Shown here: piece after piece, positions 19,341 through 28,099 of the stretch
How positions within the stretch are numbered: the first letter of the stretch is position 1
Layout: each line of letters starts with the position of its first letter
Translations under genes and position numbers: made by a program
DNA from: Dyadobacter sp. UC 10
GTDB taxonomy: Bacteria > Bacteroidota > Bacteroidia > Cytophagales > Spirosomataceae
Direction of reading: 5' to 3'
Assembly: GCF_008369915.1 (NCBI RefSeq)
Contig: NZ_VSRN01000001.1
Span: 1,116,001 to 1,180,000, forward strand
Length of the DNA stretch: 64,000 nucleotides
The notes under the pieces: model-generated
Databases searched by the model: none
Seen by the model: the letters and a program-made list of their open reading frames with translations, nothing else
Told to the model about the DNA's origin: nothing

Positions 19341-21001
19341 GCAAAACTCTATTCATCAGCATCTTCCTGTTCTCATTTATTTCAAATGCTGCCTTCACCC
19401 AAAGTAGCCCGAGGTATCTGGTGCTTTTGAAAGACAAAACAGGCACCCCCTATTCGGTGGAGAAGCCACAGGATTTCCTTTCAGAAAGGGCTATTGCGCG
19501 TAGAAACAGGCAAAATGTTCCGGTTACTGCAACCGACCTGCCGGTCAACCCTGCTTATATTACTGCTATAAAACAAACCGGCGCCGCCGTGATCTTCTCA
19601 ACACGCTGGTTCAATGGCGTGTTGATAGAAGCTTCGGCCGCCCAATTGGAAGCGATTAAGAAACTGGCCTTTTACAAAGGCATTGAGCTTAACCTGCCGG
19701 TAGCAAATATCAGTTCCGATTCTCCGGGCATCCAGCGTGTAGCGAAAAGCCAGGAAAAATTTGGCACAACGGAAGACCTCAACTATGGAAATATGAATGC
19801 ACAGCTCGCACTAATGGAAGTGCCGGAGTTGCATAAAAAAGGATTTCAGGGCGAGAATATGCTGATTGCCGTGATGGATAACGGTTTTGTAAACGGAAAT
19901 ACATTAGGCTTTCTTGATCAGCTGCGAACTGAAAAACGCATTATCGACACCTATGATTTTTTGAACCGGGAAACCAACGTTTACAATAGCGGCTCACATG
20001 GTATCAACGTACTTTCGACTATGGCCGCTTACCAGCCCGGCACAATGATCGGTGCAGCATTCAAAGCTTCTTACGCACTGTACCACACCGAAAATGACTT
20101 CGGAGAATCGCCTTATGAAGAAATAACCTGGCTTCTGGCCGCCGAGCGGGCGGATAGTATCGGCGCCGACGTTGTGAACACTTCGCTGGGTTATTATTCT
20201 TTCGACGATGATTTTGCCACCGATGCCTACAATTATACTTATGAGGACATGAACGGAAAAACGACCATTATCAGCCGGGCAGCGCGGTTTGCGACGCGAA
20301 CCGGAATGCTGGTCGTGAATTCGGCGGGTAACGAAGGGAATAATGCCTGGCGATACATTACCGCCCCTGCCGATGTGGATTCCGTATTAACGGTCGGTGC
20401 TACTACCTATGACCGGAGCTATGCCGCGCTAAGTTCCATTGGCCCCAATGCAGCCGGCCAGCAAAAGCCTGATTTGGCGGCAGTTGGATTCGGCACTGTG
20501 GTAGGATCTGTCTCGGGCTCTGCCAGCAGCGGCAACGGTACTTCCTTTTCTTCACCTTTGATCGCCGGACTAGCCGCGATCCTCTGGCAGGCACATCCGC
20601 AACTCACCGCCCAGCAGATTATTTATGTATTAAAAAAATCAGGTCACCTGGCCAATGCTCCTGATAATAAGTTAGGCTTCGGTGTCCCCAGCGCAGTCAA
20701 AGCAGAGCAGATTATCGCCGATGAATTCAGCCCGCTTGGCACCGAAGAGGGGATAATCAGCTCCATTATATTGGCCCCAAATCCGGTAAATACCAATGTT
20801 ACGCTGACAATTCCGCCCGCGCTCATCGGCAGGCATGCGAGCCTGAATGTATTCGGTGTAAATGGCGTTTCCAGGTACAACAAAACCGAGCGTTTAACAG
20901 AAAGTCACACCATTTTTGCCGGAAACTTACCTGCTGGCTTGTACCTGATGAGCATTCAGGTTGATAATCAGGAACGCACCTTAAAGTTTATAAAGAAATA
21001 G
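19337..21001 (+). CDS. Secreted S8 (subtilisin-family) serine peptidase with T9SS sorting domain
   Basis: A 554-residue secreted protease. A signal peptide (about 1-21) and a propeptide-like region (FSERAIARR-type segment near 46-56) precede the subtilase domain with the triad Asp181 (VMDNGF), His221 (SHGINV) and Ser403 (GNGTSFSSP). Residues about 470-554 form a C-terminal sorting domain (LAPNPVNTNVTL ... GLYLMSIQ ... KFIKK) of the type IX secretion system, so outer-membrane export and surface attachment or release are expected. The start overlaps the upstream lipoprotein stop by ATGA. Its last 14 bases overlap the end of the opposite Nudix gene. Confidence 0.92.
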   Translation: MSKTLFISIFLFSFISNAAFTQSSPRYLVLLKDKTGTPYSVEKPQDFLSERAIARRNRQNVPVTATDLPVNPAYITAIKQTGAAVIFSTRWFNGVLIEASAAQLEAIKKLAFYKGIELNLPVANISSDSPGIQRVAKSQEKFGTTEDLNYGNMNAQLALMEVPELHKKGFQGENMLIAVMDNGFVNGNTLGFLDQLRTEKRIIDTYDFLNRETNVYNSGSHGINVLSTMAAYQPGTMIGAAFKASYALYHTENDFGESPYEEITWLLAAERADSIGADVVNTSLGYYSFDDDFATDAYNYTYEDMNGKTTIISRAARFATRTGMLVVNSAGNEGNNAWRYITAPADVDSVLTVGATTYDRSYAALSSIGPNAAGQQKPDLAAVGFGTVVGSVSGSASSGNGTSFSSPLIAGLAAILWQAHPQLTAQQIIYVLKKSGHLANAPDNKLGFGVPSAVKAEQIIADEFSPLGTEEGIISSIILAPNPVNTNVTLTIPPALIGRHASLNVFGVNGVSRYNKTERLTESHTIFAGNLPAGLYLMSIQVDNQERTLKFIKK

Positions 21002-21527
21002 TCTTCCTGACCATTCGCATGATCGATTCCGAGTTGTTGAAATGACGGACTTCTGAAATAGGGATCCATTGTACGTCCCGGGATTCGCTATTGATTGCAA
21101 TCTCTTGTTTTTCATCAGATTGATAGGCAAACCGAATGTCATAATGCAGGTGTTCGGGGGTTTCTTTGTTGGCAGGAATAGGATGAATATCGATGTCGAA
21201 AATACCTTTCCTGGCCAAAATCAAGTTGTTGATCCCTGTTTCCTCCCATACTTCCTTACGCGCCACACTTTCTACATCCGGATCGCCGTCGCAATGTCCG
21301 CCCGGCTGGAACCAGCGGTTCAATTTGAAGTGATGCATCAGTAGAACTGAATTTTTATCAGCTGACAAAACCCAGCCCGAGGCTGTAATATGACCTTCTA
21401 AGAGTGTCCTTTTGAAGCAGTCAGGGTTCTTTCGTACAAAATTTATCGTTTCAAAATACATCTTTTCCTCCTCCCCGGATTCCGGTTTATATGAATCCAG
21501 GAGTGCAATCAAACTGTGGCGTTTCAT
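20988..21527 (-). CDS. Nudix hydrolase
   Basis: A 179-residue Nudix-fold protein that should cleave nucleoside-diphosphate-linked compounds. The box region is GGHCDGDPDVESVARKEVW followed by EETGI; the core KEVWEETGI carries Lys in place of Arg and the first Glu of the standard box is not at its usual place, a variant form seen in a NUDIX branch with a GGHCDGD opening. The substrate is unknown. The gene is convergent with the subtilase, with 3' ends overlapping by 14 bases, and divergent from DUF2911. Confidence 0.85.
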   Translation of the reverse strand: MKRHSLIALLDSYKPESGEEEKMYFETINFVRKNPDCFKRTLLEGHITASGWVLSADKNSVLLMHHFKLNRWFQPGGHCDGDPDVESVARKEVWEETGINNLILARKGIFDIDIHPIPANKETPEHLHYDIRFAYQSDEKQEIAINSESRDVQWIPISEVRHFNNSESIMRMVRKTISL

Positions 21528-21598
21528 CTAGGCTATCTGATTTTTTAATTCTAATTTCACCGCAAGTTTAACACATCGCGCCATAACCACCTTATCCT

Positions 21599-22504
21599 AT
21601 GAAAAAGCATCTACTAACTGTTTTGCTTGCCGTTTTGCTTTCTACTTATGCGATCGGACAGCGCACGCCGGCATTGAGTCAGGGCGCGCAGGTAATGCAA
21701 ACTATTGGCGTTACTGATTTTACCGTTAACTATTCACGGCCTACGCTCAAAAAAAGAAAAGTATTCGCCGACAGCTCTGCACTCGCGCCCTACAACCAGC
21801 TCTGGCGCACCGGAGCAAACAGCCCGACTACACTTGAAGCCAGCACAGAATTCAACTTCGGTGGCAGAACGGTACCCGCAGGGAAATACGCGTTGCTTTC
21901 GATTCCTTCGGGCACGGCCTGGACGGTGATCTTGAACAAAAAATATGATCAGGGAACAGAAAGCTACCAAGAATCCGAAGATGTAGCACGTGTGACTATC
22001 GGGCCTACCTCGGGGGAATTTCACGAGGCTTTCAAAATAGACATTGAGCCCGTTTCGGATAGTACCGGTTATGTGATCCTGTCGTGGTCGTCGGTGAAGG
22101 TTCCCATTCCGGTTTCGATACGCACGGAATCGCTTACTATGAATGCCCTGAACAAAGTAATTGCAGAAAAGCCCGAGGATACTGATGCATTGGAAAACGG
22201 GGCGGGATACTTACTTACAAAAGGAAAAGATTTGCCAGTGGCACTTTCCTGGGCCGACAAAGCGATCGGATTGAAAGAATCTTACTATAATATGTGGCTA
22301 AAATCCTCAATACTAGCCAAATTAGGCAAATACAATGAGGCGCTGCCGGTAGCCCAAAAAGCACTTACGCTGGGCAAGTCTGATGATCAGGCATTCACCG
22401 GTTTTTTCAAGGGACAAATTGAAAAGACAATCGCCGAAATTCAGCCAAAAGTCACTCCGAAGACAGTTACGACGAGCGTGAAAGGCAAAAAGAAAAAGAA
22501 ATAG
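21599..22504 (+). CDS. DUF2911 protein with TPR-like C-terminus
   Basis: A 301-residue exported protein. The signal peptide (about 1-20, ending AIGQ) is followed by a DUF2911 domain (about 25-175), recognised from SQGAQVMQTIGVTDFTVNYS, the LWRTGAN segment and TVILNKKYDQG. The C-terminal part (about 185-280) has helical repeats of tetratricopeptide type (AKLGKYNEALPVAQKALTLG). DUF2911 proteins are common in Bacteroidota and have no known function. The tail is strongly basic (KGKKKKK). It is convergent with the TRIC-type channel gene, eight bases apart. Confidence 0.87.
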   Translation: MKKHLLTVLLAVLLSTYAIGQRTPALSQGAQVMQTIGVTDFTVNYSRPTLKKRKVFADSSALAPYNQLWRTGANSPTTLEASTEFNFGGRTVPAGKYALLSIPSGTAWTVILNKKYDQGTESYQESEDVARVTIGPTSGEFHEAFKIDIEPVSDSTGYVILSWSSVKVPIPVSIRTESLTMNALNKVIAEKPEDTDALENGAGYLLTKGKDLPVALSWADKAIGLKESYYNMWLKSSILAKLGKYNEALPVAQKALTLGKSDDQAFTGFFKGQIEKTIAEIQPKVTPKTVTTSVKGKKKKK

Positions 22505-22512
22505 CTTCTGAT

Positions 22513-23121
22513 TTATCTGAAAAACCGCGGTACGCTCCATTCAAAACGAACAGCCAGCAGGCGGATTACAATGATGACGAGCGACGCAGAAATGAAAGCG
22601 CTATTTCGTTCCATGCCAAGTTCATCAAACAATAGATAACTGCATGCCCCTGCAAGGCATGCAGTTGCATATACTTCTTTCCTGTAAATGATTGGGATTT
22701 CATTCGTCATCACATCCCGGATCACGCCACCCATTGTAGCAGAGAAAACGCCCATAATCACCGCAATTTCTGGTCTTACGCCTAAGTGAAGCGCCTTTTC
22801 CGTGCCTACGATCGTAAACAATGCAATTCCGAAAGTGTCAAAAAGGAACAGCGTTTTTCTGAGTCTCAGGAGGAATTTGAAAAATATAAATGTGGCCAGT
22901 ACACCAGCCAGGATTGCATAAATAATGGTAATGTCGCTGATCCATACCAGCGGGTAACTTCCAAGCAGAATGTCACGTAATGTTCCGCCGCCTATCGAAG
23001 AAATGAATGCGGTAAATAATGCTGCGAACCAATCGGGGTTTTGCAGGTCTTTCACAGCCAGCGCGCCTGAAATGGCAAATGCGAAAGTCCCGATGATTTC
23101 AAGAACGTATTGAATACTCAT
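22513..23121 (-). CDS. Trimeric intracellular cation (TRIC)-type channel, UPF0126 family
   Basis: A 202-residue protein of about seven membrane helices made of two repeated halves. Each half contains a glycine-rich motif: SIGGGTLRDILLG and TMGGVIRDVMTNE. The N-terminus GTFAFAISGALAVKD is typical. Prokaryotic members of the family form trimeric channels passing monovalent cations; that function is known from homologues. It starts ten bases after the thyA stop on the same strand, so co-transcription with thyA is probable. Confidence 0.92.
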   Translation of the reverse strand: MSIQYVLEIIGTFAFAISGALAVKDLQNPDWFAALFTAFISSIGGGTLRDILLGSYPLVWISDITIIYAILAGVLATFIFFKFLLRLRKTLFLFDTFGIALFTIVGTEKALHLGVRPEIAVIMGVFSATMGGVIRDVMTNEIPIIYRKEVYATACLAGACSYLLFDELGMERNSAFISASLVIIVIRLLAVRFEWSVPRFFR

Positions 23122-23131
23122 TTCTCAATTG

Positions 23132-23953
23132 CTAAACCGCCACCGGCGCCTTGATACCCGGCCAGGGATCGTAATTACGCAGCTCGAAATCTTCAAATTT
23201 AAAATCCAGGACGTTTTTTACGTCCGGATTGATCGCCATCGTAGGCAATGCACGGGGCTCGCGGCTCAATTGCGTTTCCACCTGTTCCAAATGGTTGAGG
23301 TAAATATGGGTATCTCCTCCTGTCCAGACAAAATCGCCCAGATCAAGGTCGCATTCCTGCGCAACCATCATCGTTAATAATGCATAACTGGCGATATTGA
23401 AAGGTACGCCCAGGAAAACATCCGCACTGCGCTGGTAAAGCTGGCAGGACAACTTCCCTTTGGTTTCACCCTTATCTGTATCAGCAGGTGCCACATAAAA
23501 TTGAAACAGTGCGTGACAAGGCTGCAATTTCATTTGCGACAATTCTGACGGATTCCACGCCGAAACCATAATCCGGCGCGAATCCGGAGTATTTTTAAGC
23601 TGTCTCAAAATCTCCTGCAACTGGTCGACAGACTTACCGTCCGCGCCCTCCCAGCTTCTCCATTGTTTACCATAAACTGGTCCGAGATCACCATTTTCAT
23701 CCGCCCACTCGTCCCAGATCGAAACGTTATGGTCTTTCAGGTATTTGATATTGGTATCTCCCTTCAAAAACCACAATAGCTCGTAAATAATGGACTTTGT
23801 ATGGACTTTTTTGGTGGTAACCAGCGGAAATCCGTCCTGCAGGTTAAAGCGCATCTGATAGCCAAAAACGCTGATCGTTCCGGTGCCGGTACGGTCCGTT
23901 TTGCGGACTCCGTGGTCGAGAATATGGCGGAGCAAGTCCTGGTATTGTTGCAT
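23132..23953 (-). CDS. thyA: Thymidylate synthase
   Basis: Converts dUMP and 5,10-methylenetetrahydrofolate to dTMP and dihydrofolate. The 273-residue protein has the full set of ThyA motifs: the N-terminal [12 protein letters not shown] phosphate-binding segment, the nucleophile Cys146 in [10 protein letters not shown] (same number as in E. coli), [18 protein letters not shown] and the [12 protein letters not shown] block. The usual partner folA (dihydrofolate reductase) is not adjacent. It is 30 bases downstream of the OsmC-family gene and ten bases before the TRIC-type gene. Confidence 0.97.
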   Translation of the reverse strand: MQQYQDLLRHILDHGVRKTDRTGTGTISVFGYQMRFNLQDGFPLVTTKKVHTKSIIYELLWFLKGDTNIKYLKDHNVSIWDEWADENGDLGPVYGKQWRSWEGADGKSVDQLQEILRQLKNTPDSRRIMVSAWNPSELSQMKLQPCHALFQFYVAPADTDKGETKGKLSCQLYQRSADVFLGVPFNIASYALLTMMVAQECDLDLGDFVWTGGDTHIYLNHLEQVETQLSREPRALPTMAINPDVKNVLDFKFEDFELRNYDPWPGIKAPVAV

Positions 23954-23983
23954 CTGGCAATGAAATTATAAGCTGAACTGAAA

Positions 23984-24412
23984 TTATACGTTGGCGATTT
24001 CTACCTCGTAGGTGATCGTCGCAAGTGCTTCAAGCTGAGCCGTAGCCGAGCAATATTTCTCCATTGAAAGTCCGATCGCACGGTTTATCTTTTTCTCGTC
24101 CAGCTGATTACCTGCAAATTTGAAAGTCAGGTGGATTTTGCGGAACGGCTTGCGTTCAGTATTTTCCTCCTGCTCCCGGTCGCCATCGGCCACAACGCGA
24201 AAATCGGTAATGTCCTGACGCTGCTTTTTCAGTATCAATACCACATCGATCGCACTGCAACTGGCGAGCCCCATCAAAAGCAGCTCCATAGGTCTGACAC
24301 CCAGATTACTACCTCCGATTTCCGGTGAACCGTCGGTATGTACCTTTACTTCTGATGAACCTGAACCTTCGAAATGGAAGGCATCATCGACGCGCACTAG
24401 TTCTATTTTCAT
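23984..24412 (-). CDS. OsmC family protein
   Basis: A 142-residue OsmC/YhfA-type protein; family members reduce organic hydroperoxides through a Cys pair. Cys52 (GLASCSAIDVV) and Cys121 (MEKYCSATAQ) sit at the two expected positions, so peroxidase activity is plausible. The start is set at ATG 24412 (MKIELVRVDD); the frame is open eleven residues further, but that extension is not typical. A minus-strand TATATTTG near 24430-24437 could be a -7 element, though no -33 partner is seen. It probably leads the transcript that includes thyA. Confidence 0.88.
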   Translation of the reverse strand: MKIELVRVDDAFHFEGSGSSEVKVHTDGSPEIGGSNLGVRPMELLLMGLASCSAIDVVLILKKQRQDITDFRVVADGDREQEENTERKPFRKIHLTFKFAGNQLDEKKINRAIGLSMEKYCSATAQLEALATITYEVEIANV

Positions 24413-24530
24413 AATGATTTTAAAAGCTGCAAATATACTTATCAAATGCGATTCGGGTGTTTAACCCGATCATTAAAAACAACGATAATCGTCGTATATT
24501 CGTTTTATAAAGTACTAACCCTGCAATGAA

Positions 24531-24959
24531 ATGTTAAAAACCTGCCCGGCGCTACTGCTTCTGCTGTTTTTTCTGGTCAACTGTAAAAAAAGCGACGACA
24601 ATACGAAACCCGCTGAAAAGGTTGATGCAGAAAAAGAACTGAGCGGGACCTATCAGGGGTACAAATTTTTTAACAAATCGAAAAAGGATTCGCTGGCCGT
24701 TACAGTCAAGATAAGCCGGGTTGCAGATAACAAGCTGGATCTGGAAGAAATAACTCCATTTAACCACACCAAACAACTGGAAATGAATGGATTAAGTTTC
24801 ACTTACGACCGAGGCACCGGCGAAGACGATTGCGGCAGGATTTCCATGAAAGGCTCCGGTAGCTTCAAAGGAAAGAATCTGTACGTGATTGAAACGATCA
24901 CCTGCGCACGCGGCAATGCACCGGATAAGTTCGTAGAGTACCATGTAACCAAAAATTAG
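24531..24959 (+). CDS. Small lipoprotein of unknown function
   Basis: A 142-residue protein with a hydrophobic leader and lipobox-like FFLVNC, making Cys18 the probable lipidated residue, followed by a Lys/Asp-rich linker typical of Bacteroidota surface lipoproteins. The mature part is likely a small beta-rich domain (GTYQGYKFF, then GRISMKGSGSF), with two Cys that may pair. No family was recognised. It is divergent from the OsmC gene and lies 21 bases before the pterin dehydratase gene. Confidence 0.7.
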   Translation: MLKTCPALLLLLFFLVNCKKSDDNTKPAEKVDAEKELSGTYQGYKFFNKSKKDSLAVTVKISRVADNKLDLEEITPFNHTKQLEMNGLSFTYDRGTGEDDCGRISMKGSGSFKGKNLYVIETITCARGNAPDKFVEYHVTKN

Positions 24960-24980
24960 TATCAACAAACGACCAGGACT

Positions 24981-25223
24981 ATGTGGACAGAGGAAGATAA
25001 CAAGCTGAAAAAGAGCTTCACTTTTAAGGATTTCAGAGAGGCTTTTGCATTCATGACCGAGGTTTCTGAAACCGTCAACGAAATGGACCACCATCCTTTC
25101 TGGACCAATACCTATAATAAGGTGAGCTTCGAACTGAATACGCACAGTGAAGGTGATATCGTCACTGAAAAAGACCAAAAACTGGCGGCGGCCATTGATC
25201 AAATCTTTGAGAAAAGGAAATAA
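24981..25223 (+). CDS. 4a-hydroxytetrahydrobiopterin dehydratase (PCD/DCoH)
   Basis: An 80-residue protein of the pterin-4a-carbinolamine dehydratase family, which dehydrates 4a-hydroxytetrahydrobiopterin to regenerate the pterin cofactor. The motif [18 protein letters not shown], with the His-His-Pro core and a later conserved Asp (EKDQKLA), fits the active-site pattern. It is shorter than the approximately 100-residue average but has the whole catalytic core. No aromatic amino-acid hydroxylase is adjacent, so its physiological partner is unclear. Confidence 0.92.
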   Translation: MWTEEDNKLKKSFTFKDFREAFAFMTEVSETVNEMDHHPFWTNTYNKVSFELNTHSEGDIVTEKDQKLAAAIDQIFEKRK

Positions 25224-25230
25224 ACTGACG

Positions 25231-25267
25231 AGCCGGCTTCTCTTCATTGATTGTCCGGCTATTTTTA
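25231..25267 (+). terminator. Possible weak terminator before rsmI
   Basis: A six-base G+C-rich stem (25231-25236 with 25255-25260) with an 18-base loop is followed by ATTTTTAA, just before the rsmI start. The large loop makes it weak. Confidence 0.35.
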
Positions 25268-25268
25268 A

Positions 25269-25970
25269 ATGAAACTTTACATCGTCCCTACCCCCATTGG
25301 AAATCTGGAAGATATCACTTTACGTGCTATCAATGTTTTAAAAAGCGTGGACGCCGTGCTGGCCGAAGATACCCGCACTTCGGGCTCGCTGCTTAAACAC
25401 CTCGGGATTTCCAAACCTTTGCATAGCTATCATATTCATAATGAGCACCAAACAGTCACCCGCGTCGTCGAACGCATTTTGAAAGGCGAAACAATGGCGC
25501 TTGTTTCTGATGCCGGAACGCCCGCTATTTCCGACCCCGGCTTTTTGCTGGTAAGAGAATGTATTAAACAGGGAGTGGATGTGGAATGTCTGCCAGGCCC
25601 TACTGCATTCGTACCTGCACTGGTCAATTCGGGCCTGCCCTGCGACAGGTTTACTTTTGAAGGCTTTTTACCCCACAAAAAAGGGCGGCAAACGCGACTC
25701 CAAAACCTGGCTGCCGAAGAGCGGACCATGATTTTCTACGAATCGCCGCACAGGTTGCTGAAAGCATTGCAGCAGTTTGTCGAATTCTTTGGCGCCGACC
25801 GGCAGGTGTGCGTTTCGAGAGAACTGACAAAGATTTATGAGGAAAATGTGAAAGGTACCTTACAGGAAGTGATTGATTATTTTACCACCAAAACCGTAAA
25901 AGGCGAGATTGTGATCGTACTTGCGGGCAAAGCAGAAGAAAAAAAGAAATTTGATAAATATGAGGATTAG
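25269..25970 (+). CDS. rsmI: 16S rRNA (cytidine(1402)-2'-O)-methyltransferase
   Basis: Methylates the 2'-OH of C1402 in 16S rRNA with SAM. The 233-residue tetrapyrrole-methylase-fold protein has PTPIGNLEDITLRAI at the start, EDTRTSG near 38-44, SDAGTPAISDPG near 80-91, the PGPTAFVPAL region, and FYESPHRL. It lacks the C-terminal domain found in the longer E. coli enzyme, as is usual for the short Bacteroidota form. Its stop overlaps the start of the DUF4105 gene by 11 bases, so the two are translationally linked. Confidence 0.94.
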   Translation: MKLYIVPTPIGNLEDITLRAINVLKSVDAVLAEDTRTSGSLLKHLGISKPLHSYHIHNEHQTVTRVVERILKGETMALVSDAGTPAISDPGFLLVRECIKQGVDVECLPGPTAFVPALVNSGLPCDRFTFEGFLPHKKGRQTRLQNLAAEERTMIFYESPHRLLKALQQFVEFFGADRQVCVSRELTKIYEENVKGTLQEVIDYFTTKTVKGEIVIVLAGKAEEKKKFDKYED

Positions 25971-27198
25971 CATCCCCCGCCAGCTCCGGAATATTAGCCT
26001 GTTCCTGTTTGTTTTTTGGTTAAAAATATCGCCTGCGTTCGCTCAGATGCCTATGCTGAGCCCGGAAGCAAAAGCCAGCCTCGTCACGGTCGGCCCGGGA
26101 CAGGAGCTGTATTCCGGCTTTGGACACAGCGTATTGTGGATTTACGACCCGGTAACCGGCATTGACCGGGCCTATAATTATGGTACGTTCAGTTTCGGGG
26201 AAGGTAACTTTTATATCAAATTTTTGCGGGGAACGCTCCCCTATTCCCTTTCTGTTTCAGAACTTTCGTTGCAGGCAGCACATTGGCAAATGGAGAACCG
26301 CTCCATTTCCGAGCAGGTATTAAACCTCTCTAACAGCCAAAAACAAAAGCTTTTTCAGTTTTTAGAGAACAATTACCTGCCGGAAAACCGGGAATATCAA
26401 TACAAATTCTTTTACGACAATTGCTCCACGCGCATGTCCGGCGCATTGCAGGCAGCTTGCGGCGACAGTCTGATTTATAACGGGTACACCAAAGAAAAGC
26501 TAAGCTTCCGGCAATGGATCGATCGCTATGCGTACAAGCAAAAACCATGGGCCGACTTTGGGATGGACCTGGCGATCGGCGCTCCTTCCGACGAGATCGC
26601 AACAGCTTACCAGGCGACTTTCCTGCCTGATAATATGGCGAAGGCGTTTACCGACGCCAAGGTAAAAACGGCAAAAGGAGTCGAGCCGCTGGTATTGACC
26701 ACCCAGCCGCTCTTTACCGCGGCCTCCCCTGCCCCTCCCGGCTTTCTGACGCCTGCTGTTTGTTTCTGGACACTGGCTGTGCTGGTAGTTGCATTCACTT
26801 ACTGGCAGACAAAAAAAGAAAAGATCAATTTCCTGCTGGACAAGGTTCTCTTTTCGATTGTAGGTCTGGCGGGCTGGATACTGCTTTTATTGTGGTTTGG
26901 TACCAATCACGGCGTCACCACCTGGAACTATGATATTCTGTGGGCATTCCCGCTTTGGCTACCCGTGATATTTGTACTTTCTGAGAAGAAGAAACCTTCG
27001 TGGTTTCAGTTTTTCTTGATTTTTTATGGATTTCTCTTACTTTGCGCGACGGGTAATGCGACCAAGCATAACTATGTAGTCATCCCGATCCTCCTGATGC
27101 TGATCGTCAGGGTGTATTACATTAATAATTCACTTTCAAAAATCCCCTCGGGGGAAAAGGAGTATGGATCTGAAATTGCTGACACAAAAAACAGTTGA
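25960..27198 (+). CDS. DUF4105 membrane protein
   Basis: A 412-residue protein with a signal peptide (about 1-28, ending AFAQ), a DUF4105 domain containing the cysteine-protease-like segments YSGFGHSVLWIYD and FFYDNCSTRM (about 40-160), and several membrane helices in the C-terminal third. ATG 25960 is preferred over an in-frame ATG 39 bases upstream because it gives a proper signal peptide. DUF4105 domains resemble NlpC-like or lipid-handling folds, but their activity is not established. It overlaps rsmI by 11 bases and the inositol monophosphatase by 35. Confidence 0.85.
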   Translation: MRISIPRQLRNISLFLFVFWLKISPAFAQMPMLSPEAKASLVTVGPGQELYSGFGHSVLWIYDPVTGIDRAYNYGTFSFGEGNFYIKFLRGTLPYSLSVSELSLQAAHWQMENRSISEQVLNLSNSQKQKLFQFLENNYLPENREYQYKFFYDNCSTRMSGALQAACGDSLIYNGYTKEKLSFRQWIDRYAYKQKPWADFGMDLAIGAPSDEIATAYQATFLPDNMAKAFTDAKVKTAKGVEPLVLTTQPLFTAASPAPPGFLTPAVCFWTLAVLVVAFTYWQTKKEKINFLLDKVLFSIVGLAGWILLLLWFGTNHGVTTWNYDILWAFPLWLPVIFVLSEKKKPSWFQFFLIFYGFLLLCATGNATKHNYVVIPILLMLIVRVYYINNSLSKIPSGEKEYGSEIADTKNS

Positions 27199-27958
27199 GA
27201 TCGTAAGGCAGGCATCTTCCTTCATTCAGCAGGAAGCGGCGCTGTTCTCACGTGAGAAAATTGAATATAAAGACTTAAATAATCTGGTCTCATATGTTGA
27301 TAAGGAAGCCGAAAAGCTACTTGTGGCCGGTCTGAGCAGCATTTTACCAGAAGCAAGTTATATTACAGAAGAGGGTACCACAGGCACGGAACCCGATCCG
27401 GACGCCCTGAACTGGATCATTGACCCACTTGATGGAACCACCAATTTTATCCACGGACTACCTGTCTACTGCGTAAGTGTCGGGCTGGCAAAGGGGAAAG
27501 AATTGTTGCTTGGAGTGATCCATCAACCTAGTATGGACGAAATGTTTTACGCCTGGAAAGATGGCGGAGCCTGGTGTAATGACCGGCAGATCAAGGTTTC
27601 CAGCGTACCACTTTTACAGGATAGCCTAATCGCCACCGGCTTTCCATATTATAAGTTTGAAAAACAAAAACGCTACATGTACATTCTGGAATTGCTGATG
27701 CAAAAAACGCACGGTATCCGAAGAATGGGCGCAGCAGCTGTGGACCTGGCCTACGTAGCGGCAGGAAGGTTCGACGGTTTTTATGAATACAACCTCAATT
27801 CCTGGGATATGGCCGCGGGCGTCTTGATGATCAAAGAAGCAGGCGGCACAGTTACGGATTTTAACGGCACAGATAATTATCTTTTCGGAGGAGACATCAT
27901 AGCCACCGCCGGCCCCGCCCATCACGAACTGGTGGCGGTGATTAAAGAGAATTTTTAA
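27164..27958 (+). CDS. Inositol monophosphatase family protein
   Basis: A 264-residue Mg-dependent phosphatase of the IMPase/SuhB/CysQ superfamily. The metal-binding motif WIIDPLDGTTNFIHG (about 86-100), the upstream Glu pair (TEEGT) and the C-terminal SWDMAAGVLMIKEAGG are all present. Substrates in the family include inositol phosphates, PAP and fructose bisphosphate; this one is not assigned. Its start lies inside the end of the DUF4105 gene (35-base overlap) and it is followed by a polypurine/polypyrimidine inverted repeat. Confidence 0.9.
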   Translation: MDLKLLTQKTVEIVRQASSFIQQEAALFSREKIEYKDLNNLVSYVDKEAEKLLVAGLSSILPEASYITEEGTTGTEPDPDALNWIIDPLDGTTNFIHGLPVYCVSVGLAKGKELLLGVIHQPSMDEMFYAWKDGGAWCNDRQIKVSSVPLLQDSLIATGFPYYKFEKQKRYMYILELLMQKTHGIRRMGAAAVDLAYVAAGRFDGFYEYNLNSWDMAAGVLMIKEAGGTVTDFNGTDNYLFGGDIIATAGPAHHELVAVIKENF

Positions 27959-28058
27959 GAAGGGAGGAAGGAGGAATGGACGAGGGGAGGAAGGGGGAAA
28001 AAAAATTTACTTCCTCCCTTTCCTCCTTCCTCCCTTTCCTCCCCACTTCATCCATTCA
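27957..28058. repeat. Polypurine/polypyrimidine inverted repeat after the inositol monophosphatase gene
   Basis: A nearly pure G/A stretch (about 27957-28005) is followed by a nearly pure C/T stretch (about 28009-28048). A perfect 15-base inverted repeat pairs 27962-27976 with 28020-28034, and a second overlapping pairing joins 27974-28000 with 28025-28056. It could be a long 3' hairpin, a triplex-prone site or a repeat remnant; no coding role is likely. Confidence 0.7.
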
Positions 28059-28099
28059 GTCATTTATCGCACCGGCGACCCGGTCATTCAACATTAGAA

